64,000 nt of DNA from Novosphingobium sp. Lineage in GTDB: Bacteria > Pseudomonadota > Alphaproteobacteria > Sphingomonadales > Sphingomonadaceae. A program made the position numbers and the translations under genes. The notes under the pieces are model-generated. The model was given only the letters and a program-made list of their open reading frames with translations, was not told the origin of the DNA and did not search any database. The stretch lies in NCBI GenBank assembly GCA_017745295.1, contig JAGHZR010000008.1:1-64000 (forward strand), written 5' to 3'. The first letter of the stretch is position 1, and each line of letters opens with the position of its first letter. This document shows, one piece after another, positions 40,905-50,420 of the stretch.

Positions 40905-41018
40905 AGCGGGCACGTCCTGAACGGGAATGTGGGGAGGAAGCGCCTCCGCTTATCGGTTTTGCCGGAAATCCGCAATTGCGCGAAGCGCAGGGGTGGGTGC
41001 GTCTTGGGGCGTGGAGGG

Positions 41019-41939
41019 CTAAGTCGCTGAAATGGCGTGGCCGAGCTGGGCGAAGCCGGTCTCGAATTCGCCCAGCACCATGGCGGCGGCATAGGACGGG
41101 GTTCGGGCCGTGGCGGTGCAGAGTGCCAGCGTCATGGGCCGCAGCAGCGAATCGGAGATGCGGGTGAAGGCCAGCAGGCCGCATTGCACTTCGGTCCGCA
41201 CGTCGAGCGAGGTCAGCACGCCGATGCCTGCGCCTTGCAGGACGAGGGCGGTGATCGTCTCGATATTGTCCGAGCTGGCCCGCCGGTCGAGCGTCACGCC
41301 GGTCGCGCCTTCGAGCACGGCGATCTGCTGGTGGACGGCCAGCGGGGCGGAGGGGACGATCATCGGCTCGTCGGCGCAGATCGAGAAGCGCGCGGCGGGC
41401 TTTTTTGCCAGCCGGTGATCGGGCGGGGTGACGAAGCCCAGCACGACTTCGGTGAAGGCGCGGACCGTCAATTCGCGGTAGGACTGCGGCTCGAACAGGA
41501 TGCCGAAATCGACTTCGCCGTCGATCACGGCGCGGCGCACGGCGTCGTTGCCGAGGACGCGCACCCCCATGGTGATGCCCGGATAACGCTGCTGGATCGC
41601 GTGGATCGTGGCCGGGACATGCCCGCGCGCCAGCGAATCGATCACCGCGATATCGACATGGCCGCGCTTGAGGCCGCGCAAGTCCTCCACCCGCGCCCGC
41701 AGTCCGGCCAGGTCCTGCTGCCATTGCACGCCGGAGGCCATCATCATCTCCCCGGCGGCGGTGAGGCGCAGTCCGGTCGGCAGGCGCTCGAACAGGGGGA
41801 GGCCCAGTTGGGCTTCGGCATTGAGGATCTGCCGGTCGATCGCGGAGGCCGAGACGTTGAGTTCATCTGCCGCGCGGCGGATCGAACCGAGGCGGCCAAC
41901 GGCGAGGAAGTAGCGAAGGAAGCGGGAGAATACCGGCAT
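41019..41939 (-). CDS. LysR-family transcriptional regulator
   Basis: FLRYFLAVGRLGSIRRAADELNVSASAIDRQILNAEAQLGLPLFERLPTGLRLTAAGE. Confidence 0.9.
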   Translation of the reverse strand: MPVFSRFLRYFLAVGRLGSIRRAADELNVSASAIDRQILNAEAQLGLPLFERLPTGLRLTAAGEMMMASGVQWQQDLAGLRARVEDLRGLKRGHVDIAVIDSLARGHVPATIHAIQQRYPGITMGVRVLGNDAVRRAVIDGEVDFGILFEPQSYRELTVRAFTEVVLGFVTPPDHRLAKKPAARFSICADEPMIVPSAPLAVHQQIAVLEGATGVTLDRRASSDNIETITALVLQGAGIGVLTSLDVRTEVQCGLLAFTRISDSLLRPMTLALCTATARTPSYAAAMVLGEFETGFAQLGHAISAT

Positions 41940-42299
41940 GGATCGAGGGCTCTTCGGACCTGCTCTAATTTTTGCAACGCTTCGTCAAATTCATTGCGTT
42001 TGCGCGTATCGTGTCAGGACTTTACGCATAGGGCAACGCCGAAACGTGCGATGCGATGCCGGAAGCGATTTCTCCTCCCAACGAGGTCGCGGAAGGTTCG
42101 TCGTAGCATGGCGGCTGGGGGCGCATTTCTGCGGACGGGCGTAAAAAGGGACCCCGTTCTGCAGTGGCGCCCCCGCTTGCAGGTCTTTTGCTTGTAAGGG
42201 GCAGGTTCGGGGCAGGTTTCATAAAAGCAAGGGTTTGCGGCGTCCACGCGACAAAGATCGCCACGACAGAAGGCGCGCCGCTCAATTCAATCCAGAGGT

Positions 42300-43169
42300 T
42301 CAGGGCCTAAGGGAGGGAAGGCTGGCGGTGACGATCTCCAGCGTCGCCGTCAGTCGTTCCTCTGTTTCCGCGGGAAAGTCGGTGCCGCGAACCAGACCCA
42401 GCCTGCGTTTCAATCCATAACCGAGAATCTCGGCCACTGCCGTTCCGGCAGGCGCCAGCGAGCGCGGCGCTACCGTCACGCCCAAACCCGCCGCGACCAT
42501 GCGCATGCAGCGGTCCTCGTTCTCGCTGCGCAGCGCAAAGCGCGGGCGCACCCCGGCATCGGTGAAGAACCGGCTGGTCCTTTGCAGCACCTCGCAGGAC
42601 CGCCGCGCGATCATGATGTCTCCGGCAAGGTCCTGCGGCGAGACTTCCGGCAGACCGGCACAGCGGTGCGTGGCGGGCATGACGAGGACGTAAGGTTCCT
42701 CCAGCAGCGGATCGGCGCTGTCATCGCTCTCGCCCAGCAGGGTCAGGGCAAGCTGGATCTTCCCGCTGGCGAGCTGGCCGCGCAAGTCCCGGTCGTCGCC
42801 TTCGACAAGTTCGATCCCGAAATCGCGCGAGAGTTCGCGGGCCACACATTCCAGCATCGGCCCGGAAATCGTCGAGATCACTCCCAGCCTCAAGCCCGGC
42901 CACTGCGCCTGCACGGGCCGCCCGAACTGGTCGGCGCGGCGGAAACCGGCTTCGAGGTCGCGGGCGATCGGCAGGAAGGCGCCGCCCGCCTCGGTCAGCC
43001 GCACATGGCGCCGGTCGCGCACGAACAGCACCGAGCCGACCAGCTTCTCCAGTTCCGCGATGCTGGTCGACACCGTCGGCTGGGTGACATGGAGCCGCGC
43101 CGCCGCCTGTTTGAAGCTGCCGGAATCGGCGACCGCCAGGAAATGCCGGATATGCGCGCGCTTTATCAT
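42300..43169 (-). CDS. LysR-family transcriptional regulator
   Basis: HIRHFLAVADSGSFKQAAARLHVTQPTVSTSIAELEKLVGSVLFVRDRRHVRLTEAG. Confidence 0.92.
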   Translation of the reverse strand: MIKRAHIRHFLAVADSGSFKQAAARLHVTQPTVSTSIAELEKLVGSVLFVRDRRHVRLTEAGGAFLPIARDLEAGFRRADQFGRPVQAQWPGLRLGVISTISGPMLECVARELSRDFGIELVEGDDRDLRGQLASGKIQLALTLLGESDDSADPLLEEPYVLVMPATHRCAGLPEVSPQDLAGDIMIARRSCEVLQRTSRFFTDAGVRPRFALRSENEDRCMRMVAAGLGVTVAPRSLAPAGTAVAEILGYGLKRRLGLVRGTDFPAETEERLTATLEIVTASLPSLRP

Positions 43170-43281
43170 TGGGAAAATCTATTCAAAGGCCATGCAAGTT
43201 TCAATTTGTTTGAGTCATGCCCTTTCGATAGTCTCCCCGTAAAGGCCGCAGGAACGCGGGCCGTCGTTTTGGGAAGATGAG

Positions 43282-44442
43282 ATGAAAGCCACCCCCGACT
43301 TCGATTTCGCGCTGGGCGAAAGCGCCGAGATGATCCGCGAAAGCGTCGCCCGCTTCGCCGACGAACAGATCGCCCCGCTCGCCGCCCGCGTCGATGCCGA
43401 GGACTGGTTCCCGCGCGAACTCTGGCCCGCCATGGGCGAACTCGGCCTGCACGGGCTGACGGTCGAGGAAGAGTGGGGCGGCACCGGCCTGGGCTATCTG
43501 GAGCATGTGATCGCGGTGGAGGAAGTCAGCCGCGCCTCGGCCTCGGTGGGCCTCTCCTACGGCGCGCACTCCAACCTCTGCGTCAACCAGATCCGCCGCT
43601 GGGGCAACGACGCGCAGAAGGCCAAGTACCTGCCGAAGCTGATCTCCGGCGAGCACGTCGGCAGCCTCGCCATGTCCGAAGTCGGCGCCGGGTCGGACGT
43701 CGTCAGCATGAAGCTGCGCGCCGATGCGGTCGAAGGAGGCTTCCGCCTCAACGGTACCAAGTTCTGGATCACCAATGGCACATATGCCGAAGTGCTGGTC
43801 GTCTACGCCAAGACCGATGCCGCAGCCGGTTCGAAAGGCATCACCGCCTTCCTGATCGAAAAGGATATGCCCGGCTTCTCGATCGGCCAGAAGATCGACA
43901 AGATGGGCATGCGCGGCTCGCCCACGTGCGAACTGGTGTTCGACGACTGCTTCGTTCCCGCCGAAAACGTCATGGGGCCGCTCCACGGCGGCGTGAAAGT
44001 GCTGATGAGCGGCCTCGACTACGAGCGCGTGGTGCTTGCGGGCCTTCAGATCGGCATCATGCAGGCCTGCCTCGATACCGTGATCCCCTACGTCCGCGAG
44101 CGCCGCCAGTTCGGCACCGCCATCGGCACGTTCCAGCTGATGCAGGCGAAAGTAGCGGACATGTACGTCGCGCTGCAATCGGCGCGGGCCTACGTATATG
44201 CGGTCGCGCGGGCCTGCGATGCTGGGCAGACCACGCGCTTCGATGCAGCCGGGGCGATCCTGCTGGCCAGCGAGAACGCCTTCCGCGTCTCGGGCGAGGC
44301 AGTGCAGGCGCTCGGCGGCGCGGGCTATACCAAAGACTGGCCGGTCGAGCGCTATCTGCGCGATGCCAAGCTGCTCGATATCGGTGCTGGGACCAATGAG
44401 ATTCGGCGGATGTTGATCGGGCGGGAGTTGATTGGGGGTTAA
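43282..44442 (+). CDS. isovaleryl-CoA dehydrogenase-like acyl-CoA dehydrogenase
   Basis: [73 protein letters not shown]. Confidence 0.92.
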   Translation: MKATPDFDFALGESAEMIRESVARFADEQIAPLAARVDAEDWFPRELWPAMGELGLHGLTVEEEWGGTGLGYLEHVIAVEEVSRASASVGLSYGAHSNLCVNQIRRWGNDAQKAKYLPKLISGEHVGSLAMSEVGAGSDVVSMKLRADAVEGGFRLNGTKFWITNGTYAEVLVVYAKTDAAAGSKGITAFLIEKDMPGFSIGQKIDKMGMRGSPTCELVFDDCFVPAENVMGPLHGGVKVLMSGLDYERVVLAGLQIGIMQACLDTVIPYVRERRQFGTAIGTFQLMQAKVADMYVALQSARAYVYAVARACDAGQTTRFDAAGAILLASENAFRVSGEAVQALGGAGYTKDWPVERYLRDAKLLDIGAGTNEIRRMLIGRELIGG

Positions 44443-44450
44443 GGAAAAAG

Positions 44451-44640
44451 GGAAGATTCCGGGGGATGATCCCCCGGACCCTCGGAATGTCGACCTTGCG
44501 CGCTACCGATCCGGTGTTCGCTCCTTGCGGCGCAGCCATTAAGTCTCCCGACGCCACCATGGGCGCGAGACGCTGTTGGTCCGCGTGACCTAGACGGTAT
44601 TGGGGGTGCAGGGGGGCTATGCTCCCCTGCTTCTTCCCTT
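44451..44640 (+). repeat. two-hairpin 3'-UTR repeat, copy E
   Basis: 5' hairpin CCGGGGGATGATCCCCCGG (44459-44477), conserved core, 3' hairpin GCAGGGGGGCTATGCTCCCCTGC (44608-44630). Confidence 0.9.
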
Positions 44641-44645
44641 GTTCT

Positions 44646-45092
44646 TCAATGCCGAAGGTTCTTCGCCGCCACCGGCTCTCCGGGGAAGATCCCCGCAATC
44701 GCCATCGCCGCGCCGAGCTTGGAGAGGGTCTCCAGCATATCGCCCACGCTGTCTTCGGAGATCACCATCTCCAGCGTGTCGCGCGTCTGCTGCGGGCCGC
44801 GGTCGCGCAGGGAGGTGATGAGTTCGAGAATCACCGCCTCATGCTCGGAAACGTGGCTGCAGGCCATCGGGCAGAAGGCGAAGGTCTCCAGCGCATCGCG
44901 GTTGAACAGCAGCATCGCGCGGTGGAACGGCTGGAGTCCGCCGATCATCCGCCACTTGGCGAAAGCCGGTGCCAGGGCCTGTGCGGGGCACTGGCGGCGG
45001 GCCAGAGTCGTTACCCAGGCCCGCATGGACCAGACCAGGAAACGGCATCCCTCGTCGAGCGAATTAAGAGGGCGATCGACATATTGATACAT
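44646..45092 (-). CDS. hypothetical protein (148 aa), likely Fur-regulated
   Basis: complete ORF MYQYVDRPLNSLDEGCRFLVWSMRAWV...; Fur-box-like site upstream. Confidence 0.7.
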   Translation of the reverse strand: MYQYVDRPLNSLDEGCRFLVWSMRAWVTTLARRQCPAQALAPAFAKWRMIGGLQPFHRAMLLFNRDALETFAFCPMACSHVSEHEAVILELITSLRDRGPQQTRDTLEMVISEDSVGDMLETLSKLGAAMAIAGIFPGEPVAAKNLRH

Positions 45093-45117
45093 GCCTGTTC
45101 TCCATGGGCTTGCACTT

Positions 45118-45136
45118 GAGAATGATTATCATTAGC
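45118..45136. promoter_or_regulatory. Fur box
   Basis: GAGAATGATTATCATTAGC, 17/19 match to GATAATGATTATCATTATC, 26 bp upstream of the 45092 start. Confidence 0.75.
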
Positions 45137-45332
45137 TATGTCTACGCAGCTTGTCTTGCCCGTCAAGCCTGCACCAAGGACCTGGGGCCGGCGCTTGTCA
45201 TGGGGCGCCGTCCTGTCTTTCCTGTCGACTGGGCCGGGGCGATCTCACGCTATGTGCGAGAGAGCGCCCCGGCCCACTTTTTCCCAGAAAATCCAGTGGT
45301 TTTGCCGGCTCTATACCGAAGTTATGCCGGGT

Positions 45333-45525
45333 TTACCCACAGCCCTCGCGCGTCGGCGAGCCGGTGAACCGTGTGGAAAAAGAGGCGATTTTTTCGCGCA
45401 AAGAGGCCCCGGCAGGCGATGGCGGCCCATTCCGAATCGGCCGCGAATCAGGCCGACTCGAATCTCCGATTCGGCGGTTTTCGTCCGGCGACTCGCGCGG
45501 GAGCGGGGTCAGCGGTAGTCGAATC
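45333..45525. other. intergenic region with DnaA-box-like 9-mers and GANTC cluster
   Basis: TTACCCACA (45333-45341) and TGTGGAAAA (45372-45380), each 8/9 to DnaA box; seven GANTC sites between 45434 and 45525. Confidence 0.5.
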
Positions 45526-46138
45526 CGCCTTTAGGCTGAATTTTCAGGGAATTCTGCTGCATCGCCGTCATCAGATAGGCTCCGACCAGCATCGGCACTT
45601 CGAGCATCTGTTTCTCGTTCCAGGTTCCGGCAAGCGTAGCCCAGGTCGAATCGCTCATGCAGTGGTCGGCCACGAGTTCCTCGACGGCGCGCAGCATGGC
45701 CGATTCGTGCTCGCTCCAGCCGGGCGCGGCGGAACCGGCGATCACCCGCTCGATTTCCTCGCCGGTAATGCCGAAGGCCTTGCCGATATCGACATGTTCG
45801 CACCACTCGAACGGCGCGCGGGCGAGCAGGGCGAGGCGCAGGATCATCAGTTCGCGGTCGCGGCCGGGAATCGCGCCTTTGGCGGCGAGTTCGATGCCGA
45901 GCACCATCTGTCCCTTGAACATGCCGGGATGACGCAGGGTGATGAGGCTGACGTCCGGGAAGGGGCGACTATCGGGAATCTGGAAGGCAGCGCGAATCGC
46001 ATCGACCTGTTCCTGGCCCTCGGGACTCACTTCATCGAGTCGCAGTGGCGCATAGCGCGGGCCGCCCGCGATCGTCTGGGCCTCTCGCGCGGCGGCGTCG
46101 AACTGGACCGGGCCTGTGATTACCTCGCGCATCGTCAT
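45509..46138 (-). CDS. carboxymuconolactone decarboxylase / AhpD-like family protein
   Basis: DVSLITLRHPGMFKGQMVLGIELAAKGAIPGRDRELMILRLALLARAPFEWCEHVDIGKAFGIT. Confidence 0.82.
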   Translation of the reverse strand: MTMREVITGPVQFDAAAREAQTIAGGPRYAPLRLDEVSPEGQEQVDAIRAAFQIPDSRPFPDVSLITLRHPGMFKGQMVLGIELAAKGAIPGRDRELMILRLALLARAPFEWCEHVDIGKAFGITGEEIERVIAGSAAPGWSEHESAMLRAVEELVADHCMSDSTWATLAGTWNEKQMLEVPMLVGAYLMTAMQQNSLKIQPKGGFDYR

Positions 46139-46238
46139 TACCCTTTGTCCCGATAACCGTCCGGCTTTGCGGATCCGGGGCACTATGGGCGGCTCGGCGA
46201 GGCTGGGCCAACCGCCTTGGCGATAAAACGCTTCCCGC

Positions 46239-46898
46239 TCAGCCTCTCGCCGCGCGCACGGCCGCGCCGCCCGCGAAAGGCGCAATGGCAAGCAGGACGA
46301 GGCTGGCGGCGGCGGTCAGGGCGAGGCCGCTCTCGCCGCCGGTGCCGAGGCTGCCGGCGCCGAAGATCAGCACCGGCACCGCCATCGGGATGACGAGGAG
46401 GCCGCCCAGTGCCGCACCGCCGCGCAGGCCCGCCGTAAGCGCCGCTACCGTCACGCCCAGCGCGGCGAGGCCGGGGGTTCCCGCCAGGAGGCCGATCTCG
46501 ACGGTGAGCAGGCTATCGCCGTCCAGCCCGAGCAGGGCGGCGGCGGGCAAGGCCGCCAGCATCAGCGGCGGGCCGAAGCTCAGCCAGTGGGCGAGTACCC
46601 GCACCGAGATCACCAGCTCCTCGGAAATGCCGCGCAGGGCCCACTGGTCGAATAGGCCGAGGTCGATATCGGGTTCGACGAGCCGGTCGAGCGGCAGGAT
46701 CGCGGCGAGCAGCGCGGCCACCCAGATCACCCCGCCGCCCGTCCTTGCCAGCAGCGGTGCGTCCGGGCCGACCGCGAAGGGGTAGAGCATCGCGACGCAG
46801 AGGAAGAACAGGATCGGCAGCAGCGCCCCGCCGCCCCGCCCGCCGAGCAGCAGCCGCGCAAGGTCGCGCTTGAGCAGGGGGAGGAACCGTCCGCTCAT
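46239..46898 (-). CDS. ccmB: heme exporter protein CcmB
   Basis: 219 aa, 6 TM; FFLCVAMLYPFAVGPD, LDRLVEPDIDLGLFDQW. Confidence 0.9.
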   Translation of the reverse strand: MSGRFLPLLKRDLARLLLGGRGGGALLPILFFLCVAMLYPFAVGPDAPLLARTGGGVIWVAALLAAILPLDRLVEPDIDLGLFDQWALRGISEELVISVRVLAHWLSFGPPLMLAALPAAALLGLDGDSLLTVEIGLLAGTPGLAALGVTVAALTAGLRGGAALGGLLVIPMAVPVLIFGAGSLGTGGESGLALTAAASLVLLAIAPFAGGAAVRAARG

Positions 46899-47476
46899 GC
46901 CGCGAAATCCGCGAGTGGGAGCACCTGCATCCCCGCCAGCGCGAACGGCTGGTGCGAGGCGATCAGGGCGATGCCGCCGCTTGCGCAGTGCTCGGCGGCG
47001 AGCGCCTCGGTCAGGGCAACGGCATGGCTGTCGAGGCCGTTGAGCGGCTCGTCGAGCAGCCAGATTTCCGCCCTCTGGCCCAGCAGGCGGGCGAGGGCGG
47101 CGCGCTTTTTCTGACCGGTCGAGAGATAGCGCACCGGGACGTCGAGCAGGCTGTCGAGACCGAGCCGGGCGAGATGGCGTTCGTCGTCTCCGCCGTCGAT
47201 CTGCCGCCAGAACGCCAGCGCGCCGCCCAGCGTCAGCGCCGGATCGAGCGCCGGGCGTTCGTCGACGAGGCCGATCGCGCCTGCGCTCGCCACGGTTCCG
47301 GCGAAGGCGGGGGCCAGTCCGGCGACGATCCGCAGCAGGCTGGACTTGCCGATTCCGTTGCTGCCGGTGATCTGCAGCGCCTGTCCTGCCGCCAAGCGCA
47401 GCGAGACGCCGCGAAACAGCAGCCTGTCGCCGCGCCGACAGGCGAGATCGTCGATGGCGATGGAGGCCCCTTGCAT
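46895..47476 (-). CDS. ccmA: heme exporter ATP-binding protein CcmA
   Basis: [19 protein letters not shown] Walker [17 protein letters not shown] signature, [10 protein letters not shown]; overlaps ccmB. Confidence 0.92.
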   Translation of the reverse strand: MQGASIAIDDLACRRGDRLLFRGVSLRLAAGQALQITGSNGIGKSSLLRIVAGLAPAFAGTVASAGAIGLVDERPALDPALTLGGALAFWRQIDGGDDERHLARLGLDSLLDVPVRYLSTGQKKRAALARLLGQRAEIWLLDEPLNGLDSHAVALTEALAAEHCASGGIALIASHQPFALAGMQVLPLADFAA

Positions 47477-47541
47477 GGGGTGACGCGATAGTGGAAAGCC
47501 GCGCAAGTGCCAAGTTGGCCGCCCCTTCACGGAGTTCCGCC

Positions 47542-47835
47542 ATGTCGATAGCCCGCCTTACCGATGCCGAGCGCGAGGAAGCGCTTGCCGTGCTGCCCGG
47601 CTGGAACCTCCGCGAGGACGGCCTCGCCCTGGTGCGCGTGTTGAAATTCGCGGATTTCAACGCGGCTTTCGGGTTCATGACCCGCGTGGCGATCCAGGCC
47701 GACAAGGTCGATCACCATCCCGAGTGGTTCAATGTCTACAACCGGGTGGAGATCACGCTGACCACCCACGACGCGGGAGGACTCAGCCGCCGCGACGTGG
47801 ACATGGCCCGGTTCATCGACGCCGTCGCGCCCTGA
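47542..47835 (+). CDS. 4a-hydroxytetrahydrobiopterin dehydratase
   Basis: [65 protein letters not shown]. Confidence 0.93.
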   Translation: MSIARLTDAEREEALAVLPGWNLREDGLALVRVLKFADFNAAFGFMTRVAIQADKVDHHPEWFNVYNRVEITLTTHDAGGLSRRDVDMARFIDAVAP

Positions 47836-47837
47836 AC

Positions 47838-47860
47838 CCCCGCGCTGTCACAGCGCGGGG
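47838..47860. terminator. bidirectional hairpin between convergent genes
   Basis: CCCCGCGCTG-TCA-CAGCGCGGGG; loop coincides with the stop codon of the minus-strand gene. Confidence 0.75.
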
Positions 47861-48465
47861 TTGTTGTAGCAGTGCCAGGTGAAGATCGCCGCCGCGCCGC
47901 GGTGCGGGCGCCAGCGTTCTGCCAGAACTCGCGCCTCCTTCTCGTCGGGCCGCGCTTCCAGTCCGAGAAGCTTGTGCAGCCCGGCCTGAACCGCGAGATC
48001 TCCGGCGGGCCAGATGTCCGTCCGGCCTTCCGCGAACAGCAGGTAGACCTCTGCCGACCACCGGCCGATTCCCTTGATCCGCACGAGCTGGGCGATCGCC
48101 TCCTCATCGTCTTCGGGGAGGTTTTCCAGATCCAGGGTTCCGGCGGACACCAGTTCGCAGAGGCTGCGGGCATAGCCCTGTTTCTGGCGCGACAGCCCGC
48201 AGGCGCGCAGGGCCTCGAAATCCGCCGCCAACAGGGCTTCGGGCGCAATTCCCGGACCGAGCAGGTTTTCCAGCCGCGCCCATACGGCGGAGGCCGCCGC
48301 CACCGAGACCTGCTGGCCGACGATCGTGCGCAGCAGGGTGGCATAGCCGGTCGGCCGGATGCGCGGTTCGGGATAGCCTGCGGCTTCCAGCGCCCGCGCG
48401 ATCGCCGGTTCCTTGGCGGCAATGGCGTCGAGGCCCCGTTTCAGTGCGTCAGCGCTCAAGCCCAT
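47848..48465 (-). CDS. DNA-3-methyladenine glycosylase (HhH-GPD superfamily)
   Basis: [56 protein letters not shown]. Confidence 0.9.
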   Translation of the reverse strand: MGLSADALKRGLDAIAAKEPAIARALEAAGYPEPRIRPTGYATLLRTIVGQQVSVAAASAVWARLENLLGPGIAPEALLAADFEALRACGLSRQKQGYARSLCELVSAGTLDLENLPEDDEEAIAQLVRIKGIGRWSAEVYLLFAEGRTDIWPAGDLAVQAGLHKLLGLEARPDEKEARVLAERWRPHRGAAAIFTWHCYNNPAL

Positions 48466-48571
48466 ATGTCGATTACCTTGCAAAAGGAGGTGTCAGCCAT
48501 TAGCAGCCGCCGTCAAAAGCCATGACAAGCATGTTGTCCTGCATGCACTATCACCAAGGGGATCGACGAGA

Positions 48572-48889
48572 ATGCCGCAGATCATCGTCATCAATCAATC
48601 GGGCGAAGAATCCACCGTAGAGGCCGTCGAAGGCCGCACCCTGATGGAAACGATCCGCGACGGCGGTTTCGACGAGCTTCTGGCCCTCTGCGGCGGTTGC
48701 TGTTCCTGCGCGACCTGCCACGTACACATCGACCCCGCCTTCGTCGACAAGCTTCCGGCGATGAGCGACGACGAGAACGACCTGCTCGACAGCTCCGACC
48801 ATCGCAACGAATTCTCGCGCCTGTCCTGCCAGGTGCCGGTGACGGCCGCGCTCGAAGGCTGCAAGGTCACGATCGCCGCCGAGGATTGA
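48572..48889 (+). CDS. 2Fe-2S ferredoxin (adrenodoxin type)
   Basis: 105 aa; [40 protein letters not shown]. Confidence 0.92.
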   Translation: MPQIIVINQSGEESTVEAVEGRTLMETIRDGGFDELLALCGGCCSCATCHVHIDPAFVDKLPAMSDDENDLLDSSDHRNEFSRLSCQVPVTAALEGCKVTIAAED

Positions 48890-48904
48890 TTTCTCGATAG
48901 CCTG

Positions 48905-48947
48905 CCGGCTCCCGCCAACGACTCTTCGGTCGTTTTGCGGGAGCCGG
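48905..48947 (+). terminator. terminator-like hairpin after ferredoxin
   Basis: CCGGCTCCCGC-caACGACtcttcgGTCGTttt-GCGGGAGCCGG. Confidence 0.75.
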
Positions 48948-49039
48948 TGCAGCGGGTCTTTCGCGAGGGGCGAATGGCTTGCTCAAAAAACTCTGCAAAT
49001 CATTTGCGCCTTTCCGCCGGACTTCCTACCTGTGCGGCC

Positions 49040-50050
49040 ATGACTGCACCCATTCCCCAGCGCGCCACTCTCGACCTTATCGGAAACACCCCGCTCGTCC
49101 TGCTCAAGGGACCGAGCGAAGCCGCAGGCTGCGAGATCTGGGGCAAGTGCGAATTCGCCAATCCCGGCGCCTCGGTGAAGGACCGTGCCGCCCTGTGGAT
49201 CGTCCGCGATGCCGAGGCGAAAGGCCTGCTCCAGCCCGGCGGCACCATCGTCGAGGGCACGGCGGGCAATACCGGCATCGGCATTGCGCTCGTCGCCAAT
49301 GCGCTGGGCTACAAGACGATCATCGTCATGCCCGAGACCCAGTCGCGCGAGAAGATGGACACGCTGCGCGCGCTCGGCGCCGAGTTGGTGCTGGTTCCGG
49401 CCGCGCCGTTCTCGAATCCGGGCCACTTCGTCCACACGTCGCGCCGCCTCGCCGAAGAGACGCCGGGCGCGATCTGGGCCAACCAGTTCGATAATATCGC
49501 CAACCGCAAGGCCCATATCGAAAGCACCGCGCCGGAAATCTGGCAGCAGATGGAAGGCCGCATCGACGGCTTCACCTGCGCGGCGGGCACCGGCGGCACG
49601 ATCGCAGGCACCGGCCTCGGCCTCAAGGCCTTCGACGAGGCGATCACGATCGCGCTGACCGATCCGCACGGCGCGGCGCTCTACAATTATTACGCCCACG
49701 GCGAACTCAAGGCCGAGGGCAATTCGGTAGCCGAGGGCATCGGGCAGGGCCGCATCACCGCCAATCTCGAAGGCGCGCCGATCGACACCCAGTTCCGCAT
49801 CTCGGACGAGGAAGGCCTCGAATGGGTCCGTCGCTTGCTGTCGGAAGAGGGGCTTTGCCTCGGCCTGTCCTCGGGCATCAATGTCGCGGGCGCGGTCGCG
49901 CTGGGACGCAAGCTGGTGGCCGAAGGCAAGAGCGACGCGCGGGTGGCGACGATCCTGTGCGACACCGGTTTCCGCTACCTCTCGTCGCTGTACAATCCGG
50001 AATGGCTGAAATCGAAGAATCTGCCCGTCTTCCCCTGGCTGCAATCCTGA
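49040..50050 (+). CDS. cysK: cysteine synthase A
   Basis: IGNTPLVLLKG, FANPGASVKDRAA, EGTAGNTGIGIALV, GTGGTIAGTG. Confidence 0.92.
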   Translation: MTAPIPQRATLDLIGNTPLVLLKGPSEAAGCEIWGKCEFANPGASVKDRAALWIVRDAEAKGLLQPGGTIVEGTAGNTGIGIALVANALGYKTIIVMPETQSREKMDTLRALGAELVLVPAAPFSNPGHFVHTSRRLAEETPGAIWANQFDNIANRKAHIESTAPEIWQQMEGRIDGFTCAAGTGGTIAGTGLGLKAFDEAITIALTDPHGAALYNYYAHGELKAEGNSVAEGIGQGRITANLEGAPIDTQFRISDEEGLEWVRRLLSEEGLCLGLSSGINVAGAVALGRKLVAEGKSDARVATILCDTGFRYLSSLYNPEWLKSKNLPVFPWLQS

Positions 50051-50066
50051 GGTAAACGGTCTGTCG

Positions 50067-50420
50067 ATGGCAGGACACATTCCGCCTAAAATGGTCGAGC
50101 AGATCACCGCTCCGCAGCATTTCGTGCCGCCGACGGGGCGTGAGCTGCGGTCTCAGGCCGTACACAGGTTGCAGGTCGGACTATTCGGCCTCTGCGCCAT
50201 GCTCCTGATCGTGGGCCTCGCGAACATCATCAACGATCGCACGCGGTTGATCGATACGGCCGATCCGATCCAGCAGGTCGTTGCGGTGGATGCCAAGCCG
50301 AAGAAGGCCGCCAGCGACCCGCTCGCGGATATCGGCGTGGTGCCCGCATCCGATCCCAGCCCGACCCCGGCGCCGACGGCAGCCACCGATGCCGAAGCGA
50401 GCGGCGCTGCCGTTCAGTAA
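50067..50420 (+). CDS. hypothetical single-TM protein
   Basis: 117 aa, one TM (VGLFGLCAMLLIVGLANII), Ala/Pro-rich tail. Confidence 0.6.
   Translation: MAGHIPPKMVEQITAPQHFVPPTGRELRSQAVHRLQVGLFGLCAMLLIVGLANIINDRTRLIDTADPIQQVVAVDAKPKKAASDPLADIGVVPASDPSPTPAPTAATDAEASGAAVQ

Noticed and set aside
45138-45518. ORF MSTQLVLPVKPAPRTWG... divergent from the Fur-regulated gene (and overlapping ORFs 45104-45367, 45151-45534)
   Set aside because: Three overlapping frames of low plausibility; the downstream part is the GANTC/DnaA-box-like intergenic region. A short leader peptide cannot be excluded.
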